Assembly (NCBI GenBank): GCA_023458915.1
Contig: JAEWWM010000041.1
Location: forward strand, 1-15,173
Length of the DNA stretch: 15,173 bases
Source of the DNA: Bacillota bacterium
GTDB taxonomy: Bacteria > Bacillota > Clostridia > Oscillospirales > Acutalibacteraceae
Direction of reading: 5' to 3'
The notes below the pieces were generated by a model, which searched no databases, was not told the origin of the DNA, and saw nothing but the letters and a program-made list of their open reading frames with translations. The translations under genes and the position numbers were made by a program. Each line of letters starts with the position of its first letter. Position 1 is the first letter of the stretch. Of the stretch, positions 6,303 through 12,086 are shown one piece after another.

Positions 6303-7346
6303 TTACATACCGTATACAACTAGAACTGTTGATATCACGCCGAAAAGTATTGTTGCTATGCTAAAAACTGTGCATATTTTCATCTCACTCCAGCCGAGCA
6401 TTTCAAAGTGGTGATGGATGGGGCTCATTTTAAAAAGCCGTTTTCCGTGCGAAAATTTAAAATACAGAACCTGAAGTATTACGGAAAACATTTCTAAAAT
6501 GTAAACAAGCGACAGAATTATAAGTGGGATGTGAAGCCCCGCACCAAGTCCAATTGCACATGCCATGCCACCCAAAAATAGTGAGCCGGTGTCGCCCATA
6601 AATACTTTTGCGGGATGAAAGTTCCAAAACAAAAACCCAAGGCACCCACCCGCAAGCGCCGCGGTTTCAATGCTAAGGCCGAACATTCCGAGAAAATTTG
6701 TTATAACCATTAAAAATATTGCTATAAAGAAAGCTATTGATGCACTCAGTCCGTCTACGCCGTCCGTAAGGTTTGCAGCGTTCACTATGCCAACGACTAT
6801 AATCCCGAATATTAGCCAGTAAAAAAGCCCTAAATCAACGCTTTCCCAAAATGGAATCTTAACTGTTGTGATATCAGGGCCGCCGTTTAATCTGTTTACC
6901 TCATATAAAATTAAAAAATAGCATCCGATAATACCAAATTGAAGAATCAACTTTTGCTTCGGAGTTAACCCTTTGTTTTGTTTTTTTGCAATTTTTACAT
7001 AATCGTCCATCAGCCCGACAATTCCATAAGCAAGCGCCATGCCTAGCCCTGCAAAAATTTTGGTTATCATAAGAGGTGTTTCTGTAGTTTGAAAACCTTG
7101 TAACGCGGAGATTTTGTAATACATAGGTACGCATATAACTGTGGCAATAATTATTCCTATTATGAACATAATTCCGCCCATTGTGGGGGTGCCTTGTTTT
7201 TCTTTGTGCCAAGATGGACCTATTTCTAAAATGGTTTGACCATATTTTAATTTTCGCAAAAACGGGATTAATATTTTGCCGCAAATTATCGTGATTACAA
7301 AAGAAAGGGTTATAGCGGATATTTCTGTTATTCCGTAAGTATTCAA
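6303..7346 (-). CDS. mraY: Phospho-N-acetylmuramoyl-pentapeptide transferase
   Basis: MraY transfers phospho-MurNAc-pentapeptide from UDP to undecaprenyl phosphate, making lipid I, the first membrane step of peptidoglycan synthesis. The 347 residues are of normal length and largely hydrophobic, with about ten membrane segments. Catalytic and family motifs are all present: PTMGGIMF (54-61), MDDYVKIAKKQNKGL with the Asp pair D114/D115, NAANLTDGVDGL (189-200), GDTGSLFLGG (251-260) and SPIHHHFEMLGWSE (308-321). The start is TTG at 7344-7346, with GGAGG about 10 nt upstream. It follows spoVD after 113 nt; murE and murF, often placed between these genes, are missing. A promoter candidate of its own lies in that gap. 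Confidence 0.97.
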   Translation of the reverse strand: MNTYGITEISAITLSFVITIICGKILIPFLRKLKYGQTILEIGPSWHKEKQGTPTMGGIMFIIGIIIATVICVPMYYKISALQGFQTTETPLMITKIFAGLGMALAYGIVGLMDDYVKIAKKQNKGLTPKQKLILQFGIIGCYFLILYEVNRLNGGPDITTVKIPFWESVDLGLFYWLIFGIIVVGIVNAANLTDGVDGLSASIAFFIAIFLMVITNFLGMFGLSIETAALAGGCLGFLFWNFHPAKVFMGDTGSLFLGGMACAIGLGAGLHIPLIILSLVYILEMFSVILQVLYFKFSHGKRLFKMSPIHHHFEMLGWSEMKICTVFSIATILFGVISTVLVVYGM

Positions 7347-7380
7347 AAATCCTTCGCCTCCGTTTTATTGTAAGTCTTTT

Positions 7381-7457
7381 AAAATTTGTGATCTGACTGT
7401 ATAAGTTATATTATATCCAATTGGCTTTATATTCTAAAAAATTTTATCACAAATTTT
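7381..7457. repeat. 12-bp perfect inverted repeat flanking the mraY promoter candidate
   Basis: AAAATTTGTGAT at 7381-7392 is matched by its exact reverse complement at 7446-7457. The arms lie on either side of the promoter candidate at 7410-7438, with 53 nt between them. The same 12-mer occurs again at 1415-1426. It could be a pair of binding sites for a regulator or a large-loop hairpin just after the spoVD stop codon. Confidence 0.5.
7410..7438 (-). promoter_or_regulatory. Promoter candidate for mraY
   Basis: On the minus strand a perfect TATAAT -10 (complement of 7410-7415) is preceded by 17 nt and a weak -35 TTTAGA (complement of 7433-7438). Transcription would start near 7403, giving a leader of about 57 nt before the mraY TTG. 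It is based on consensus only, and could be chance because the gap is very AT-rich. Confidence 0.4.
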
Positions 7458-7459
7458 CA

Positions 7460-9679
7460 CTAATCGCTGTCTCTGTGTATAAACCCAACGCTAACTATCG
7501 TCCCCGGTGGAACGTCCGTTCCTTCAGGTATGCTTTGTGTTGCAGATACAACACCTGAGTTAGTTAAGTTTTGGCCAGACATTTTTATATTAAGTTTTGC
7601 AAAAAGGGCGGTTTTATTTGTTTCGAAAGCTGAAAGGCCGATGAGTTTCGGAACTTTAACTTTTGTAAGTTTGCTTTCAGAATCGGTATATAAAACCACT
7701 GTTCCGCCTTTTGGAATCTGACCTGAAGGGTCAGGTAGCTGTGATATAACTTTTTCACCGCCACCTATTATAATTGGTTTCAAAGATTCACTAGTTGCTG
7801 TGTTTTTGGCGTCGCCTATAGATTTACCTATGAAATTTGGTGTAACGGAATCGAGCGTTTTAAGTTCTTCTTCGGTGTAAATTCTTTCAATTCCCATATA
7901 AGGGAGAATATCTTGCATTGCTTTCGCAAATACAGGCGCGGCAACGGCACTTCCGTAGTAAAATTCACCTTTTGGAGTGTCAAAAAATACAAGCATTGCT
8001 ATTCTTGGGTCGTCTGCGGGAGCAAAGCCGCAAAAAGATGATATATAATCTTTTTGTCCAGGAGTGCTAAGGCCTATTTTTTCCGATGTTCCCGTTTTAC
8101 CCGCGATTCTGTATCCCGCCACATATGCGTTTTTTGCGGCACCGCTTATTGCGTTTTCCTGAAGCATTGCGGTAACTCTTTTTGCGGTTTTTTCGGATAT
8201 TACTTTTCTTTTCACCACAGGATTTATTTTTTTAACAATATTTCCCTCGCTATCAAGTATTTCTTTTACCACGTGCGGCTGCACAATGTTTCCGCCGTTG
8301 GCTATAGCTGCGGCAGCGGTAATCATTTGAATTGGTGTTATACCGAAGTTTTGACCCATTGAAGCAACAGCCAAATCTAACATTGTCATACTTCCATCAG
8401 CATTAAAGAAAAGGTCACTTGATTCACCAGGTAAATCAATATTTGTTTTGCTATGAAATCCAAAAGCTTTATAGAAATTGAAAAAATGTTCCGTTCCAAT
8501 TCTTAGGCCAAGTGTAATAAAAGCAGGATTACAAGAGTGACATAATGCTTCCACAAAGTTTTGAGTACCATGTCCTCCACGTTTATGACATCTTATTGGC
8601 TTTGCGCCATTATAAGGTCTTATTGATCCTGAACAAGTAAATGTTGATTCCTCATTTACAACATCGAGTTCAAGGCCCATTGATGTCGTTACCATTTTAA
8701 AAACAGAGCCGGGATAATATGTATCGCTTACAGCTTTATTTCGCCATTGTTTATTGAGTGCTTCATTCTTTGCTTTAGCTCGTTCTTCTTCAGGAAGTGA
8801 ATCTACCCATTTTTCTTCTTCAGGATTGGCTATTTTAAAGGGTTCATTCGGGTCAAAATCGCCTTTTACCGCCATACCGAGTATTTCTCCGGTTTTAACA
8901 TCCATAGCGATTGCAGCGGCGCGGTTTTTGACCTTGTTATTTATAACAGCTTCTTCAAGATTTTTTTCCATAAAGCGCTGAATAGTTTCATCAATGCAAA
9001 GTTTAAGGCTGCACCCCGGCTTTGCTGATATCATTTGTTCGTAGTCAAATGGCATTTCGGTTCCAATTGCATTTTTAGCGGTTAAAATTCTTCCAGGCTC
9101 GCCTTTTAAAGTTTTGTCGTAGTAGGCCTCAATACCCGCGAGTCCTTGGCTGTCTGTTCCTGTGAAGCCGAGAACCGCAGCCGCAAAATTTCCGCAAGGG
9201 TAATATCTTCTATAATCTTCAATTAACCTAACTCCGCTTGCGATTTTGTTTTTCGCTTTAAAATCAATTATTTTATCTTTTGCATCACAGTCTATTTTTC
9301 TTTTTATGATTGTATAGCAAGATTTCTTTTTGGAAAGCTCCAGTAATTTGTTTTTTTCAATTCCGAGTATGTCATGCATACCGTTACAAATAAGCTCTCT
9401 TTTTTCGTCGGTATTTATGTAAGAAGGTTCTAGTACTACCGTCCAAACAGTTGCGCTTTGTGCAAGCGGTTTCATGTTTCTGTCATATATAGTTCCGCGC
9501 TGAGCGTTCAAGACGGTATCTGCAAGTTGCTGTTCAAACGCCATTTTTTGAAGAAATTCTCCTTGCGCAATTTGTAACCCCACTAGCCTGCAAATAAGTG
9601 TAGCAAACCCGAGAAACACCAATAGTACCAAAACGACTAAAGACCTTCTCCACATTCTTATGGTAGTTCCCTTTGCCAA
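7460..9679 (-). CDS. Class B penicillin-binding protein with two PASTA domains, SpoVD/FtsI type
   Basis: This transpeptidase crosslinks peptidoglycan outside the membrane and normally works with a SEDS protein such as the FtsW/SpoVE product encoded downstream. The 739 residues comprise one N-terminal membrane anchor (about 13-31), a PBP dimerisation domain starting with RGTIYDRN (61-68), and a transpeptidase domain with all three active-site motifs: SVFK (325-328, nucleophile S325), SCN (382-384) and KTG (528-530). Two PASTA repeats follow, at about 610-668 and 672-735. PASTA domains are found in SpoVD and in many Firmicute PbpB proteins, so a role in division or in spore cortex synthesis are both possible. 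The start used is TTG at 9677-9679, with GGGGTG 8 nt upstream; an ATG at codon 9 is an alternative, but the residues before it resemble the normal SpoVD N-terminus. Confidence 0.94.
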   Translation of the reverse strand: MAKGTTIRMWRRSLVVLVLLVFLGFATLICRLVGLQIAQGEFLQKMAFEQQLADTVLNAQRGTIYDRNMKPLAQSATVWTVVLEPSYINTDEKRELICNGMHDILGIEKNKLLELSKKKSCYTIIKRKIDCDAKDKIIDFKAKNKIASGVRLIEDYRRYYPCGNFAAAVLGFTGTDSQGLAGIEAYYDKTLKGEPGRILTAKNAIGTEMPFDYEQMISAKPGCSLKLCIDETIQRFMEKNLEEAVINNKVKNRAAAIAMDVKTGEILGMAVKGDFDPNEPFKIANPEEEKWVDSLPEEERAKAKNEALNKQWRNKAVSDTYYPGSVFKMVTTSMGLELDVVNEESTFTCSGSIRPYNGAKPIRCHKRGGHGTQNFVEALCHSCNPAFITLGLRIGTEHFFNFYKAFGFHSKTNIDLPGESSDLFFNADGSMTMLDLAVASMGQNFGITPIQMITAAAAIANGGNIVQPHVVKEILDSEGNIVKKINPVVKRKVISEKTAKRVTAMLQENAISGAAKNAYVAGYRIAGKTGTSEKIGLSTPGQKDYISSFCGFAPADDPRIAMLVFFDTPKGEFYYGSAVAAPVFAKAMQDILPYMGIERIYTEEELKTLDSVTPNFIGKSIGDAKNTATSESLKPIIIGGGEKVISQLPDPSGQIPKGGTVVLYTDSESKLTKVKVPKLIGLSAFETNKTALFAKLNIKMSGQNLTNSGVVSATQSIPEGTDVPPGTIVSVGFIHRDSD

Positions 9680-9788
9680 AGTTTCAACACCCCGTATATT
9701 TAAAATTGCCTGTTTTTTATTTAAGATAATTCAACTAATTATGTATATGGTATCCTATATTTTAATACTTATTTAATTATTAAACAAG

Positions 9789-9904
9789 TTATACCATCTG
9801 TTTCGGTGATGCAAATTTATACTAAATTTTATGTTTTCCCCTGCCGTAAGCGAGGAAAAATAAAAATTAATATTTAGTAATGCTCACCTGGTTTGATGGT
9901 ATAA
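9789..9904. repeat. 116-bp imperfect palindrome
   Basis: The ends TTATACCATC (9789-9798) and GATGGTATAA (9895-9904) are perfect 10-bp inverted repeats. Moving inward the arms keep matching: GGTGA after a 6-nt mismatch on both sides, then GCA, TTA, CTAAAT, and TTTTCC (9834-9839) against GGAAAA (9854-9859), with small unequal gaps, down to a centre near CGTAA at about 9845-9849. Either strand transcribed would fold into a long bulged hairpin. It fits a MITE-like element with terminal inverted repeats, a structured small RNA, or a large operator between divergent genes. I see no clear target-site duplication. Confidence 0.7.
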
Positions 9905-9974
9905 ATATAAGATGTAAAAAAATAGTAAAAGCAACTTTGCATTATGTACAAACTATCCAAAGATTAAAAAATAG

Positions 9975-10003
9975 TTGCAACCTGGAAATAACTATGCTAC
10001 TAT
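9975..10003 (+). promoter_or_regulatory. Extended -10 promoter candidate for the small plus-strand genes
   Basis: TTGCAA (9975-9980), a 17-nt spacer, and TACTAT (9998-10003) preceded by TGC, which is an extended -10 motif. Transcription would begin near 10010, about 26 nt before the GAGGGAG ribosome binding site at 10036-10042. The -35 overlaps one arm of a GCAACT/AGTTGC dyad, a possible operator. Confidence 0.5.
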
Positions 10004-10053
10004 AAAATTACAAAAGTAAAATACAGATTTTACACGAGGGAGCGAATGCGGCA

Positions 10054-10164
10054 GTGGGTATTTTTAATATTTTATTTATGATAGCTTCAGGTATAACATC
10101 GGTTGATGGTTTTGCTAATAATATTGGAGATGTTTTTGATATAATTTTAAGATTAGTTTCCTAA
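10054..10164 (+). CDS. Possible small hydrophobic peptide, 36 aa
   Basis: I do not recognise the product. The frame starts at GTG (10054-10056), 11 nt after GAGGGAG, and encodes 36 residues: a hydrophobic first part (GIFNILFMIASGITS) and an amphipathic-looking second part (GDVFDIILRLVS), with no Cys. An ATG 4 nt after the same ribosome binding site (10046-10048) lies one frame off. It opens an 11-codon frame whose TGA overlaps the in-frame ATG of this peptide (ATGA at 10078-10081). So the peptide may start at GTG, be translationally coupled as 28 residues from the ATG, or be a longer peptide broken by a one-base shift. The upstream promoter candidate and strong ribosome binding site support expression. 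It could be a toxin-like, phage-lysis-like or leader peptide; none is shown. Confidence 0.4.
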   Translation: MGIFNILFMIASGITSVDGFANNIGDVFDIILRLVS

Positions 10165-10166
10165 AA

Positions 10167-10194
10167 ATAGCTTTTTAAAAGTGTGAGAAGCTAT
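10167..10194 (+). other. RNA hairpin between the two small genes
   Basis: ATAGCTT (10167-10173) pairs with AAGCTAT (10188-10194) just after the stop codon of the 36-aa frame. No T run follows, so it is more likely an RNA stability or processing element than a terminator. Confidence 0.35.
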
Positions 10195-10264
10195 AGAGTT
10201 ATGTAATTTAGTAATATAAGATAATTCAAAAATAAAAATCATTAAAGAGAGATTGGGAAAACTT

Positions 10265-10714
10265 ATGAGTAAATGTAATGGTTTTAGAATAAATAGTTTG
10301 AAAAACAAGATAATAGCATTGATGTTGGTGTTTTTAGCTATGTTTCAAATAAGAGCGTTCGCGTTGGTAGAAGGTCCAGAAAGTCCAGGAGGGCCTGGTG
10401 AAACAGTAAGCCAATCTAAAGAAAACTCAGGAACGACTAATAAAACGGTGATCCAATCTAAAGAAGAGAGCGCGGGAGCGACCAATGAACCAACGAACCA
10501 ATCTAACCTCGATGTAGTTTCAGAAGCTCCAAGTAACCACCACCACCACTTCAGCAAAGATATTGCCAGAAATGTTATCAACGATGTTGTTAAAATTGCG
10601 AAGTTTATCATGAGTTGCTTTGCGATCACATTTTCTGTTTGGGGTCTTATGTATGCTTTTCATGCAACAGACAAGCCGCCAACTGGTTGGTGGAGTAGTG
10701 CCTGGCGGTTTTGA
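10265..10714 (+). CDS. Small exported or membrane protein of unknown function, 149 aa
   Basis: I do not recognise this protein. In order it has a positively charged start and hydrophobic core typical of a Sec signal peptide (core about 16-27, likely cleavage after AFA at 31-33), then a low-complexity linker (about 37-90) with a degenerate repeat, TVSQSKENSGTTN followed by TVIQSKEESAGATN. A His4 run follows at 92-95, then a charged amphipathic stretch, one transmembrane helix (about 111-132) and a short aromatic tail, DKPPTGWWSSAWRF, to the end. If the signal peptide is cleaved, the linker would be outside and the tail most likely cytoplasmic. I chose the ATG at 10265-10267 because GGGA lies 7 nt upstream; a TTG four codons earlier overlaps the purine-rich ribosome binding region. 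The frame ends with three consecutive stops (TGA TAA TAA). It shares a direction, and possibly a transcript, with the small frame 100 bp upstream, and both sit in a plus-strand island between minus-strand genes. Confidence 0.75.
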   Translation: MSKCNGFRINSLKNKIIALMLVFLAMFQIRAFALVEGPESPGGPGETVSQSKENSGTTNKTVIQSKEESAGATNEPTNQSNLDVVSEAPSNHHHHFSKDIARNVINDVVKIAKFIMSCFAITFSVWGLMYAFHATDKPPTGWWSSAWRF

Positions 10715-10725
10715 TAATAATTGAT

Positions 10726-11823
10726 TTATAAAATAGCAGATATTAATTTATCTGTTATTTTATTTATTTTAGAGTAGTTCATGCTTTTTTTGTAGAAAAC
10801 TTCAACATTATCATGGACTTTTTTTGCGCTTTTTAAGTTTTTAATTGATTCATCTAAAAATTCGTTGCAAATTTTTAGATTAAAATTCAGAAGATTTTTG
10901 TTTTGAGAGAGTGTTTCAGAATTTAGAAATCTTTTAGTGTTTATTTTTTTGTTTTCACTTTCAAGGGAAGCAAAAAGTTCTGCGTCTCTTTTGGGGTTTT
11001 TAGTTATAAATGCAAGCTTAAGTTCTGGGATAAATACCGCATCGAATTCGCTTGTTGGTGCAAATGGCGATGGGCAGGTTAGAATATCATATCCAGAGCT
11101 TAGTGCTTTTTCTCTGATTTTTTGCAAAATAAAGCCGCTGATAATGTCATATTGGTCTTCAATAATAAAAATCTGTTCTGCGTTTTGAGGAATGGAATTT
11201 TCAAAGAACAGATGCCCTTTTGGCGTAATCGAGCTTATGAATCTAAACTGCTCAAAGCCGGGGGTTTCAGATTTTTGCTTAAATAATTTTTTTGTAAGCC
11301 TTTTACAGTAAGATTCTAACTTTTCGTAATCTACGCTTTCTGAAACTATGTTTTTGTTCTCAGCCGCTACATTTCCATAAGCTTCGAGATATCTATTGGA
11401 TTTTTTTAGAAGTGCAGCGTTTTCGCCCCATACTTTTATTATTTTGTCTTTAGATCCATAAAGAGTTGTGCTGTTCCAGCAGTCGCCCAAATTTATTATT
11501 GTGTCGGTAGCACCGGGATAAATAGGGTCCAAAACGTGCGGAGCTGTTCCATCGGCTACGCATTTTTTAAGTTCCGGGAAAATAACTGCGTCTAAAGAAT
11601 CTGAGTCGGATGAGCAGTGAATAAATTCTGTGCGAATTCCGTTTTCCACGGCTTTTTGACCAATAGTTTTCATTAGTGTTGATTTTCCGGTTCCGGGGCC
11701 ACCTTTTAAAATGTAGCAAAACCAATTTTTTTCTGGATAGTAAAGATGGTCAAAAACTGAGAAAAAACCTTGCGGGGTATTTGCCGATAAAAAAAAATCA
11801 GACGCTTGAGATTTAATTTTCAT
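10726..11823 (-). CDS. P-loop ATPase of the PRK06851 family, function unknown
   Basis: The 365-residue product has a clear Walker A motif, GGPGTGKST (41-49), and belongs to a Firmicute family of uncharacterised ATPases built from two repeated NTPase-like halves. The internal duplication is visible: DAVIFPEL (78-85) in the first half matches DAVFIPEL (261-268) in the second. In the second half, the place where a P-loop would be expected (about 218-236, before the REKALSSGYD segment) contains no GxxxxGK motif, so only the first site looks able to bind nucleotide. I chose the ATG at 11821-11823: AAAGGAG is 11 nt upstream, while the GTG four codons earlier overlaps that ribosome binding site. No signal peptide or membrane segment is present. 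The gene stands alone, convergent with the small-protein gene and divergent from the 403-aa gene. Confidence 0.85.
   Translation of the reverse strand: MKIKSQASDFFLSANTPQGFFSVFDHLYYPEKNWFCYILKGGPGTGKSTLMKTIGQKAVENGIRTEFIHCSSDSDSLDAVIFPELKKCVADGTAPHVLDPIYPGATDTIINLGDCWNSTTLYGSKDKIIKVWGENAALLKKSNRYLEAYGNVAAENKNIVSESVDYEKLESYCKRLTKKLFKQKSETPGFEQFRFISSITPKGHLFFENSIPQNAEQIFIIEDQYDIISGFILQKIREKALSSGYDILTCPSPFAPTSEFDAVFIPELKLAFITKNPKRDAELFASLESENKKINTKRFLNSETLSQNKNLLNFNLKICNEFLDESIKNLKSAKKVHDNVEVFYKKSMNYSKINKITDKLISAIL
10730..10767 (+). terminator. Hairpin terminator between convergent genes
   Basis: The arms at 10730-10742 and 10749-10761 (AAAATAGCAGATA with TATCTGTTATTTT) pair over 13 bp with one G:U and a 6-nt loop, and are followed on the plus strand by a T-rich tract. 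It sits 15 nt after the stop of the 149-aa gene and lies inside the last codons of the convergent ATPase gene, so its sequence serves both coding and termination. On the minus strand the T tract after it is short, so it is mainly a plus-strand terminator. Confidence 0.65.
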
Positions 11824-11912
11824 GAATAAAATCACTCCTTTTCGAGCATATTATGAGTTTTATTGTATAAGTGTGATTTTTATGAAAATTTATAATTTTT
11901 AACTTTATTTGA

Positions 11913-11947
11913 TGCAATGACAAAAATAACTAGTTGTTAAAATTGCA
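11913..11947. promoter_or_regulatory. Dyad, possible operator upstream of the 403-aa gene
   Basis: TGCAAT (11913-11918) and ATTGCA (11942-11947) enclose an inner palindrome AACTAGTT (11928-11935), with the two centres about one base apart. It ends 6 nt before the -35 hexamer, a common place for an operator. It could also form a hairpin if transcribed from outside. Confidence 0.35.
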
Positions 11948-11953
11948 TAATTA

Positions 11954-11985
11954 TTGACAATCAATTTTAAATTTTATATTATAAT
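11954..11985 (+). promoter_or_regulatory. SigA-type promoter candidate for the 403-aa gene
   Basis: A perfect TTGACA -35 (11954-11959) is followed after 17 nt by TATTAT (11977-11982); a perfect TATAAT (11980-11985) overlaps it at the less usual spacing of 20 nt. Transcription would begin near 11990, leaving a leader of about 95 nt. Confidence 0.6.
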
Positions 11986-12058
11986 TGTGGAATTTTTAAT
12001 TTGTACACATGAGCATAAGCGAATGAAAAGCGTAAAATCTATTTTAAATTTTATATTA
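11964..12058. repeat. 18-bp direct repeat spanning promoter and leader
   Basis: ATTTTAAATTTTATATTA occurs at 11964-11981 and again at 12041-12058, 77 bp apart. The flanks are also similar (TCA/TCT before, and TAATTGTGG against ATCTGG after). The first copy contains part of the -10 region. No TTGACA-like element stands before the second copy, so it does not look like a second full promoter. Confidence 0.6.
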
Positions 12059-12086
12059 ATCTGGCACAGCAATTGGAGGGGAATTT

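Larger units (their letters stand above)
9680..10053. other. Divergent intergenic region between spoVD and the small plus-strand genes
   Basis: About 370 bp with no gene that I can support. It must hold the minus-strand promoter of the spoVD cluster, which I could not pin down, and the plus-strand promoter at 9975-10003. Its main structure is the long imperfect palindrome at 9789-9904. A small dyad GCAACT (9931-9936)/AGTTGC (9973-9978) overlaps the plus-strand -35 element. Confidence 0.6.
11824..12086. other. Divergent intergenic region before the 403-aa gene
   Basis: This 263-bp AT-rich stretch separates the minus-strand ATPase gene from the plus-strand 403-aa gene. It holds the ATPase ribosome binding site, a dyad with TGCAAT/ATTGCA ends (11913-11947), a SigA-type promoter candidate (11954-11985), two exact copies of an 18-bp AT-rich block (11964-11981 and 12041-12058), and a leader of about 90 nt. 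No coding region was seen. Confidence 0.6.

Noticed and set aside
6457..7284. Two extra minus-strand frames within mraY
   Set aside because: They are alternative frames of the same DNA, while mraY carries every family motif without interruption.
9905..10250. tRNA or riboswitch in the island leader
   Set aside because: I saw no cloverleaf, T-box or known riboswitch core; only small hairpins are present.
10538..10549. His4 run as a cloning tag
   Set aside because: It is internal, encoded in a CAC tract within a natural-looking coding region, and no vector sequence surrounds it.
10345..10629. Minus-strand 94-codon frame opposite the 149-aa gene
   Set aside because: The repetitive Ser/Thr/Pro codons of the sense gene produce it; it has no ribosome binding site, whereas the plus-strand gene has a coherent signal peptide and membrane helix.
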